Source: an uncultured Kiritimatiellota bacterium
Lineage (GTDB): Bacteria; Verrucomicrobiota; Kiritimatiellia; RFP12; DVOR01
Assembly: GCA_944389545.1 (NCBI GenBank)
Contig: CALXMT010000025.1
Span: 1 to 36,355, forward strand
Direction: 5' to 3'
Length of the DNA stretch: 36,355 bases
Positions 30,756 through 36,355 of the stretch are shown here, piece by piece. Position numbers and translations under genes: made by a program. The notes beneath the pieces are model-generated. The model did not search any database, was not told where the DNA came from, and saw nothing but the letters and a program-made list of their open reading frames with translations. The first letter of the stretch is position 1. The number at the start of each line of letters is the position of its first letter.

Positions 30756-31370
30756 ATGAAACATCTCATCCTCCCCTGCGCCCTCGGCGCCCTCCTCCTC
30801 GCCGGCTGCGGCTACGACAAGACCGTCTTGGTGGACACCGTCAACGACACCGAAATCGTCGCCGGCCTCGACTACAAAGACTTCGAGACCGCCGCGACCG
30901 AGGCCACCAACGCCATCCTCTCCTCCGCCAAACTCCGGAACGTCACCCCCGCTGGCAAGACCTATGTCGTCACCGTCGGCAAGGTGGAGGACGCCACGCC
31001 CTTGAACATCGACACCAGCCTGGTCACCGCGCGCATCGAGGAAGCCCTCCTCAACGACGAACGCTTCGTCTTCTCCGCCGTCTTCGCCGACAGCGCGAGC
31101 AACCGCGACCAGATGGTCGCCGACGTCCGCACCGTCCGCGACAACGACGAGTTCGACCAGTCCACCGTCCAGCAGAAGGGCCAGCTCAAGGCCGCCGACT
31201 TCTCCCTCACCGGCAAGATCATCGCCCGCGACGTCCGCCGCGACAACGGTGGCCATCAGTATGAGTACTACTTCCAGCTGCGCATGAACGACCTCCGCAC
31301 CGGCACCACCCTGATGGTCAAGGAAACCAAGGTCATCAAGCGCACCGGCGAAAACACGCACACGTGGTGA
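30756..31370 (+). CDS. LpoB-like penicillin-binding protein activator, copy 2
   Basis: The 204-residue lipoprotein has a signal peptide ending LLAGC, cysteine at residue 18. It is a paralogue of the previous gene with the same order of segments: DTVNDTEIVAGLDYKDFETAA, TYVVTVGKVEDATPLNIDTSLVTARIEEALL and DFSLTGKIIARDVRRDNGGHQYEYYFQLRM. The strongest shared stretch is the VRRDNGG loop, a good candidate for the conserved surface of this family. AAAGGAC precedes the start, 14 bases after copy 1. It closes a four-lipoprotein operon. Having two activators suggests two PBP targets or a heteromer. Confidence 0.85.
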   Translation: MKHLILPCALGALLLAGCGYDKTVLVDTVNDTEIVAGLDYKDFETAATEATNAILSSAKLRNVTPAGKTYVVTVGKVEDATPLNIDTSLVTARIEEALLNDERFVFSAVFADSASNRDQMVADVRTVRDNDEFDQSTVQQKGQLKAADFSLTGKIIARDVRRDNGGHQYEYYFQLRMNDLRTGTTLMVKETKVIKRTGENTHTW

Positions 31371-31400
31371 GCGACAAGGCCGCTCACCACGGTGCGTGTT

Positions 31401-31548
31401 AGAGAACAGAGAACGGAGAACAGTGAACAGAGCGCCCCTGCGGGGCGACAAACAAGTCCCCTCCAAAATTGTTGCAGATGAGTCTTAACTGTCCTATGGA
31501 TTCGTCCGTCGCGCTTGCGCGCGTTCTGTTCTCTGTTCTCTGTTTTCT
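31401..31548. repeat. Two inverted heptamer arrays with hairpins, trxB upstream region
   Basis: GAGAACAG-type heptamers (31402-31431) run into a GCGCCCC-tgc-GGGGCG palindrome. After about 60 unremarkable bases, a CGTCGCGCTTGCGCGCG hairpin (31504-31523) runs into TGTTCTC heptamers (31524-31548). The two arrays point in opposite directions. The second ends 35 bases before the trxB start, where TATTCT (31548-31553) could be a -10 box. Confidence 0.75.
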
Positions 31549-31583
31549 ATTCTTACCTTCCATCCATCACACGGTTTCCCCTT

Positions 31584-32501
31584 ATGCATGACTTAATCAT
31601 CCTCGGCTCCGGCCCTGCCGGCTGCACCGCCGCGCTCTACGCCGCCCGCGCGGGCCTCAAGCCCCTGGTCCTGGAGGGTTCTCAGCCCGGCGGCCAGCTC
31701 ACCCAGACCACCGACATCGAGAACTTCCCCGGCCTCGAAAAGCCCGTCAATGGCTACGACCTCGTCGTCTCCATGCGCCGTCAGGCCGAGCGCTTCGGTG
31801 CCGTCTTCGAGATGGATGAGGCCGTGGGCGCGGACTTCTCCGGCCCCGTGAAGAAGGTGGAGACGATGGTCGCCGGCACGCTTGAGGCCCGCGCCGTCAT
31901 CCTGGCCACCGGCGCCTCGGCCCGTTGGCTCGGCCTCCCCGCGGAGCAGGCCCTTATCGGGCGCGGCGTCAGCGGGTGCGCCACTTGCGACGGCGCCTTC
32001 TTCCGCGGCAAAGAGGTCGCCGTCATCGGCGGCGGCGATGTTGCGTGCGAGGACGCCCTCTTCCTGGCCCGCCTTTGCTCCAAGGTCTGGCTCATCCACC
32101 GCCGCGACGCGCTCCGCGCCAGCAAGGTCATGGCCGACCGCGTCCTTGCCAACGCCGTCATCGAGCCCATCTGGGACACCGTGGTGGACGACGTGCTCGA
32201 CCCCGCCGCCGGCGCCGTCACCGCCGTGCGCCTGCGCAACGTCAAGGACGGCTCCCTGCGAGATCTCCCCATCAGCGGGCTCTTTGTCGCCATCGGCCAC
32301 ACCCCCAACACCGACTTCCTCAAGGGTGCCGTCGACCTCGACCCCCGCGGCTACGTGGCCGTGCGCGACGGCGTGCGCACCTCCGCCGAGGGCGTCTTCG
32401 CCGCCGGCGACGTGATGGACCCCGACTACAAACAGGCCGTCATCGCCGCCGGTGCCGGCGCCAAGGCCGCCCTCGAGGCCGAACGGTACCTCCTCGGCTG
32501 A
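31584..32501 (+). CDS. trxB: Thioredoxin reductase
   Basis: TrxB passes electrons from NADPH through FAD and a disulfide to thioredoxin in the cytoplasm. The 305-residue product has the FAD motif GSGPAGCTAALYAARAG near residue 8 and PGGQLTQTTDIENFPG near 40. The active-site pair is in GCATCDGAFF near 131. The NADPH motif GGGDVACEDALFLARL near 149 has V where most members have S. The C-terminal FAD motif is GVFAAGDVMDPDYKQAVIAAGAG. The length is normal. The start has no strong Shine-Dalgarno sequence and follows the repeat arrays. Confidence 0.94.
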   Translation: MHDLIILGSGPAGCTAALYAARAGLKPLVLEGSQPGGQLTQTTDIENFPGLEKPVNGYDLVVSMRRQAERFGAVFEMDEAVGADFSGPVKKVETMVAGTLEARAVILATGASARWLGLPAEQALIGRGVSGCATCDGAFFRGKEVAVIGGGDVACEDALFLARLCSKVWLIHRRDALRASKVMADRVLANAVIEPIWDTVVDDVLDPAAGAVTAVRLRNVKDGSLRDLPISGLFVAIGHTPNTDFLKGAVDLDPRGYVAVRDGVRTSAEGVFAAGDVMDPDYKQAVIAAGAGAKAALEAERYLLG

Positions 32502-32513
32502 CGCCGAGGGGAA

Positions 32514-32600
32514 GCTTAGAGGCTTGGAGGCTTGGTGCGCTCTGTGGGCGCTAGGACGCACAACCAAACTTCCAAACATCCAAACTTCCAAACTTCCTCC
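32514..32600 (+). repeat. CTTGGAGG / CTTCCAAA octamer runs before the sulfatase
   Basis: AGGCTTGGAGGCTTGG at about 32519-32534 and CAAACTTCCAAACATCC at about 32567-32600 are inverted versions of the octamer words seen at 7583, 25439 and 36231. A GTGCTAATCT sequence just after (32606-32615) could hold a -10 box for the sulfatase gene. Confidence 0.65.
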
Positions 32601-32659
32601 CATTGTGCTAATCTATTGTTGTCGGCCGGATGGGCCGGAACCAACCACAAGGCAAACAC

Positions 32660-34342
32660 ATGACCAAACGTAGAGACTTCTTGAAGGCCGCCGGATGCGG
32701 CTTGGCCCTTACCGCCACGGCCGGCGCCGCTCCCCTTGCGTTCGCCCAGCAGGCCGCCGCCACCCCCGCCAAAAAGCGCCCCAATATCCTCTTCATCATG
32801 ACCGATGACCACGCGGCCCACGCCATCAGCGCTTACGGCTCGCGTATCAACAAGACCCCCGGCATCGATCGCCTCGCCAAGGAAGGCACCCTTTTCCAGG
32901 ATGTCTTCGTCACCAACTCCATCTGCACGCCTTCCCGCGCCTGCATCATGACGGGCATGTACAGTTGCAAAAACGGCGTCCCCGTCTTCAACGACATCTC
33001 CCCCAAAATCAAGACCGTCGGCGGCACCCTCCGCGACAGCGGCTACTACACCGCCCTCCTCGGCAAGTGGCACATGGGCGGCCCGCAGACGGTGCGCGAC
33101 ACCGACTGGGACCGTTGGGCCATCTACCAGAATCAGGGCCAGTACTTCGACCCCTACTTCTTCACCAACGCGGAGAAGTGCCCGCCCACCGCCAAGGACC
33201 ACTTCAAGAACGGTCGCATCACCTTCCCCGGCGAATACGCCACCGACAATCTCACCCGCGTCACACAGGGCGTCATCGATGAGGCCATCGCCCAGGGCAA
33301 GCCCTTCTTCGTGGCCATGCTCCACAAGGCCCCGCACCGCAACTGGCTCCCCGAGCCCAAGTATCGCGACGCCTTCCGCAAGCTCACCCTCGACGACATC
33401 CCGCCGCCCGACACCCTCTTCGACGACCACAAGGGCCGCGCCACGCCCATCGGCCGCACCGCCATGACCCTCGAGCATCACATGCGCATCGAGGCCGACC
33501 TCAAGCTCACCGAATACTTCACCCAGGGCGGCCAGTTCCCCGGCATCGACCCGCAGCAGTACAAGACCGGCGAATCCAAGAACCGTTGGCCCAAGGAAAT
33601 CCGCGACGACAAGTCCCTCCCCGCCGACGAGCGTGAACGCCGCCGCCGCGAGCGCATCAAGCTCTCCTACCTCCGCTATATGCAGGACTACCTCGGCTGC
33701 GTCCAGTCCGTCGATGACTCCGTCGGTCAGATGCTCGACTACCTCAAGGAAAAGGGCATCGACCAGGACACCATCGTCATCTACACCGCCGACCAAGGCT
33801 TCTTCCTCGGCGACCACGGCCTCTACGACAAGCGCCTCATGCTCGAGGAATCCCTCAAGATGCCCTTCCTCCTCCGTTGGCCCGCCGCCGTCAAGCCCGG
33901 CCAGGTCAATACCGACATCATCACCAACGTCGACTTCGCCTCCTTCTTCTGCGATGCCGCCGGCGCCCCCCGCCCCGACAATTACCAAGGCCGCTCCTTC
34001 CTGCCCAACATCACTGTCGGCACCCCCAAGGACTGGCGCCAATCCTTCTACTACCGCTACTACATCGAGGGCGGCGAGCACAACACCCCCGCCCAATACG
34101 GCGTCCGCACCCATCGCTACAAACTCATCTGCTACTACAAGCAAGACGAGTGGGAACTCTTCGACCTCAAAAAAGACCCCGAAGAGCTCAACAACTGCTA
34201 CAACGACCCCGCCTACGCCAACGTCGTCGCCGCACTCAAAATCGAGCTCTACCGCCTCAAAGCCGAAGTCGGCGACGCCGACCAGTTCTACCACTCCGGC
34301 GAATACGCACCCGCACGTCCCATCAAGGCGGACATCTTCTGA
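32660..34342 (+). CDS. Tat-exported type I sulfatase
   Basis: The 560-residue enzyme hydrolyses sulfate esters, probably of host or algal glycans, outside the cytoplasm. A twin-arginine signal (RRDFLK at 4-9, then a hydrophobic stretch to about residue 30) starts the protein. KRPNILFIMTDDHAA carries metal-binding aspartates. C89-T-P-S-R is the formylglycine motif, so it needs a cysteine-type maturase, not found here. LLGKWHMGG and the later YTADQGFFLGDHGLYDK complete the sulfatase fold. The C-terminal subdomain ends with YELFDL-type KDPEELNN features. I chose ATG 32660 for the clean Tat signal; 32630 is an alternative. The CBM9-like gene follows after 20 bases. Substrate cannot be named. Confidence 0.93.
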   Translation: MTKRRDFLKAAGCGLALTATAGAAPLAFAQQAAATPAKKRPNILFIMTDDHAAHAISAYGSRINKTPGIDRLAKEGTLFQDVFVTNSICTPSRACIMTGMYSCKNGVPVFNDISPKIKTVGGTLRDSGYYTALLGKWHMGGPQTVRDTDWDRWAIYQNQGQYFDPYFFTNAEKCPPTAKDHFKNGRITFPGEYATDNLTRVTQGVIDEAIAQGKPFFVAMLHKAPHRNWLPEPKYRDAFRKLTLDDIPPPDTLFDDHKGRATPIGRTAMTLEHHMRIEADLKLTEYFTQGGQFPGIDPQQYKTGESKNRWPKEIRDDKSLPADERERRRRERIKLSYLRYMQDYLGCVQSVDDSVGQMLDYLKEKGIDQDTIVIYTADQGFFLGDHGLYDKRLMLEESLKMPFLLRWPAAVKPGQVNTDIITNVDFASFFCDAAGAPRPDNYQGRSFLPNITVGTPKDWRQSFYYRYYIEGGEHNTPAQYGVRTHRYKLICYYKQDEWELFDLKKDPEELNNCYNDPAYANVVAALKIELYRLKAEVGDADQFYHSGEYAPARPIKADIF

Positions 34343-34362
34343 TTTGAGAAAGGAGAAACACC

Positions 34363-35037
34363 ATGCTCACTGAGTACACCATCAACAAAGTCGACCGTCT
34401 CCCCGACTTCGACCCCGACGATCCCATCTGGCAGAAAGCCGAGCCCGGCGAGTACGCCTACTGGCACGAAAAGTCCTCCGAGCACCACCCCAAAACCGTC
34501 CTCCGCGCCCTCCACAACGGCGATGACATCATGCTCTGCTGGCAGGTCAACGATCGCTACGTCCGCATCGCCCACACCGCCACCAACTCCATGGTCTGCG
34601 AGGACGCCTGCGTCGAGGCCTTCCTCCAGCCCCTCAAGATCGAGAAGGGCTACATCAACATCGAGGTCAACGCCGGCGGCTGCATCCACTCCTCCCACAT
34701 CCGCAACTGGACCCGCGCCCCCGGCGGCTTCGCCGACTTCGAGTACATCGCCAAGGACACCATCCGCAAGCTCACCGCCAAGGGCAACCTGCCCCAGGTC
34801 ATCGACCCCGAGGACACCGAGCCCTGCGACTGGTGGATGATCCTCCGCATCCCCCGCGCCTACCTCGAGAGCATCTTCGGCCCCCTCGGCGACCTCTCCG
34901 GCCAGACCTGGCAGGGCAACTTCTGCAAGTGCGCCGACTGCTCCAGCCGTCCCCACTGGGGCACCCTCCTGCCCCAGAGCCCCGAGCTCAACTTCCACGT
35001 GCCGAAATACTTCTCCCCCATCCACTTCGGCGCCTAA
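34363..35037 (+). CDS. CBM9-like (DOMON-type) carbohydrate-binding protein
   Basis: The 224-residue protein resembles the family 9 carbohydrate-binding module. Seen features are DPIWQKAEPGEY near residue 20, VLRALHNGDDIMLCWQVNDRYVR near 46, CEDACVEAFLQP near 85, YINIEVNAGGCIHSS near 99 and the final WGTLLPQSPELNFHVPKYFSPIHFG. CBM9-like domains normally form part of secreted enzymes. Here the domain stands alone and has no signal peptide, so it would be cytoplasmic unless exported with another protein. AAAGGAG precedes the start, and it is co-transcribed with the sulfatase. Seven cysteines are a curious feature. The ligand is unknown. Confidence 0.8.
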   Translation: MLTEYTINKVDRLPDFDPDDPIWQKAEPGEYAYWHEKSSEHHPKTVLRALHNGDDIMLCWQVNDRYVRIAHTATNSMVCEDACVEAFLQPLKIEKGYINIEVNAGGCIHSSHIRNWTRAPGGFADFEYIAKDTIRKLTAKGNLPQVIDPEDTEPCDWWMILRIPRAYLESIFGPLGDLSGQTWQGNFCKCADCSSRPHWGTLLPQSPELNFHVPKYFSPIHFGA

Positions 35038-35053
35038 CCCCATCCCCCACCCC

Positions 35054-35085
35054 AAAAGAAGCCCCACCCGGGGCTTCTTTTTTTG
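35054..35085 (+). terminator. Intrinsic terminator after the CBM9-like gene
   Basis: AAAAGAAGCCCC (35054-35065) pairs with GGGGCTTCTTTT (35070-35081) across an ACCC loop and ends in a run of seven T. Confidence 0.9.
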
Positions 35086-35570
35086 TATCGCGTTTCCAAG
35101 ACGCGACAAATTTAGATCCCCGAGCGACACAGCGGCTCACACAGAGAAAGACAGCCTGCGTGTTTTGGAATCCCAAAGGACACCGTGCAGGCCCAAAGGG
35201 TCAAACCTTCCACTGCTATAGATAAGGCGCCCAAATGTTTTCCCTTTTAGAATGGTCTTGGGAGTGATGGAGCGGATGGGAAATACCCGAAGTCCGAAAA
35301 ATGCGCCTATTATCTGTATCGCCAAATGCCGACTCGTATAAACATGGGAAATATTATCCCACCTAATCTATAAGTGCACAAAGGGATTGGCTCCTATCTC
35401 TGTTCTCCAGGCGCGCAAGCGCCCATACGTACCCTTACCAAAGACCTGTCATTCTGCTTCCAAAGGCCAAAATAATCCTTGATTCTCCTATGCGATACAC
35501 CTTCTTCCAGACCTGTCCTTCAAAGGCGGTTTAGAAGCATGATACACGGCGGCTGACGCCGCGTACCCTA
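35086..35570. other. Gene-free stretch, AT-richer, no recognised content
   Basis: Short frames are present on both strands but none has a ribosome binding site, codon pattern or motif that I would defend. A CTCTGTTCTCC stub with a GGCGCGCAAGCGCC hairpin (35397-35425) shows the same repeat words as elsewhere. A decayed gene cannot be excluded. Confidence 0.5.
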
Positions 35571-35832
35571 CCCTATCCGTTGCGCGCTTGCCGCGCGCGT
35601 CTGTGGCCGTGGAAGGGTTGGCGCTTCGAGCCTGCACGCACCATTCTCCAGGGCCATCAGCGCCCCTTCTACATCTCCTGTGCGCCTTCGCGCCCTATCT
35701 TGGCACGTCGCAGACGCGCCGGGAGTGCAAGGCTATTGGGAGCTTAGGAGTTTAAAGGTTTGGAAGTTCAGTTTTTACGCGGCCCCATCCGTCGCCCCGC
35801 AGGGGCGCTCCGTTCTCTGTTCTCCGTTCTCC
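35549..35832 (+). repeat. Hairpin and heptamer mosaic
   Basis: The content is a GGCGGC-tgac-GCCGC hairpin (35549-35563), a TTGCGCGCTTGCCGCGCGCG hairpin near 35580, and the GTGGCCGTGGAAGGGTTG word. A GGCACGTCGCAGACGCGCC palindrome follows near 35701. Next are the TTTAAAGGTTTGGAAG octamer words, the CGCCCCGCAGGGGCG palindrome near 35793 and a TGTTCTC array (35808-35832). No gene is supported. Confidence 0.7.
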
Positions 35833-35910
35833 GGGCGGCCTTGCCGACCCTCCCCCGCAGGGGCTCTCCTGCATCTCTTGAATCTCCTGTGCGCCTTCGC
35901 ATCGCCTTCT

Positions 35911-36271
35911 GGCACGTCGCAGACGTGCCGGGGGTGCAGGGAGAACTTCTCCCTGCCGGGGCGTGGGGCAGCGCCCCACTCCTTCCGATCCCTAATCAAC
36001 CCAATTCTTTTGTGCTCTTTGTGGCTCCTTGTGCCCTTTGTGGGAAAACAGTCTGGCAGTCCTGCGTGCGCTAGCACGCCCTCAATCTGCAACAAATCTG
36101 CTAAATCTGCGGTTCCCATTCTGGCAGTCCTTTGTGTCCTTTGTGGTTCTTCGTGTTCTTTGTGAGTGTCGCGCAGCGTTCGGTCTCATCGTCGCCGGAG
36201 GCGACAGCCCGGGCTTCAACCTCTGGGGCTCCTCCAAGCTTCTAAGCCTCCAAACTTCCAAGCTTCCAAAC
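35911..36271 (-). repeat. Composite mosaic repeat, short inverted copy
   Basis: On the minus strand this repeats the module order of 25439-25859 with one CGCAGAT/GCGTGC unit fewer. The three-palindrome end (35911-35979) is identical to 25791-25859 at 68 of 69 positions. The left-hand words (octamer run, GAGGAGCCCC, GTCGCC-tcc-GGCGAC, CGAACGCTGCGCG) are also conserved. The element ends one base before the A-tract of the rRNA terminator. Confidence 0.85.
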
Positions 36272-36307
36272 AAAAAAGAAGGGGGCCGAGCGGTTTGCTC
36301 GGCCCCC
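36272..36307 (-). terminator. Intrinsic terminator of the rRNA operon
   Basis: On the minus strand GGGGGCCGAGC and GCTCGGCCCCC form an 11-bp stem (36281-36307) with a short loop. TTCTTTTTT follows (36272-36280). It lies 14 bases past the 5S 3' end. Confidence 0.9.
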
Positions 36308-36320
36308 TTGGGGGAAAAGT

Positions 36321-36355
36321 CCCGGCGACGTGCTACTCTCCCACGGGCGAACCCC
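36321..36355 (-). rRNA. 5S ribosomal RNA, 3' part only
   Basis: Read on the minus strand the last 35 bases give the 3' third of a bacterial 5S rRNA, with the hallmark GTGGGAGAGTAG and the closing GTCGCCGGG. The 5' part lies beyond the right edge. An rRNA operon is therefore transcribed leftward into this window and stops at the terminator at 36272-36307. Confidence 0.88.

Noticed and set aside
35680-36165. 161-codon plus-strand frame
   Set aside because: It runs through the inverted composite repeat and heptamer array, with no ribosome binding site or protein-like motif.
1-36320. tRNA genes or known riboswitches
   Set aside because: I searched the gaps by eye for acceptor stems, T-loops and familiar aptamer cores and found none. 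A covariance-model scan would be decisive.

Overview
The window is GC-rich, densely coded bacterial DNA, apart from a few repeat-filled intergenic stretches. The gene set suggests a Gram-negative anaerobe of the PVC superphylum, perhaps a gut or sediment Kiritimatiellota/Lentisphaerota. The reasons are four lipoproteins in one operon, a complete mreBCD-mrdA cell-shape operon, and a Tat-exported sulfatase followed by a CBM9-like protein. That assignment is inference from gene content. No marker was searched, and only the 3' end of a 5S rRNA is present, at the right edge.

Layout. 1-420: promoter and a Leu-rich leader peptide with mutually exclusive hairpins, a candidate leucine attenuator. 421-4575 (+): leuA, an orphan fumarase beta subunit and two tandem, partly gene-converted family 2 glycosyltransferases. 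4724-7389: an AT-richer surface-polysaccharide patch with a family 4-like glycosyltransferase (-) and a polysaccharide pyruvyl transferase (+). 7807-13110 (+): M50 protease, ychF, D,D-carboxypeptidase, a small lipoprotein, rsmE and tyrA, mostly with ATGA overlaps. 13552-14645: a secreted small protein overlapping a nucleotidyltransferase-fold protein. 14941-19621: aldo/keto reductase (+), then Sel1-type protein, GNAT, zinc dehydrogenase and tandem GNAT (all -). 19673-25354 (-): mreB-mreC-mreD-mrdA-xseA. 26139-27533 (+): efp and a TPR-like membrane protein. 28345-31370 (+): four lipoproteins resembling the COG3014-YcfL-LpoB set that activates penicillin-binding proteins. 31584-35037 (+): trxB, then sulfatase and CBM9-like protein. 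36321-36355: end of an rRNA operon (-).

Cell-wall genes recur: mreBCD, PBP2, a DacA-type carboxypeptidase and the LpoB-like lipoproteins. Together they outline elongation and trimming of peptidoglycan. leuA and tyrA are the amino-acid biosynthesis genes.

The most unusual content lies between genes. Almost every gap over about 250 bases is packed with dispersed, foldable, mosaic repeats. These include elements bounded by a TGTCCGGGGAA end, one of them 212 bp with perfect 18-bp terminal inverted repeats. Two families have Y-shaped folding cores preserved between diverged copies, one with a compensatory base-pair change. A composite of about 360-420 bp is present as two inverted copies 10 kb apart. 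There are also heptamer arrays (TGTTCTC) framed by small GC hairpins, and a six-unit 23-bp tandem array. No transposase is present in the window.
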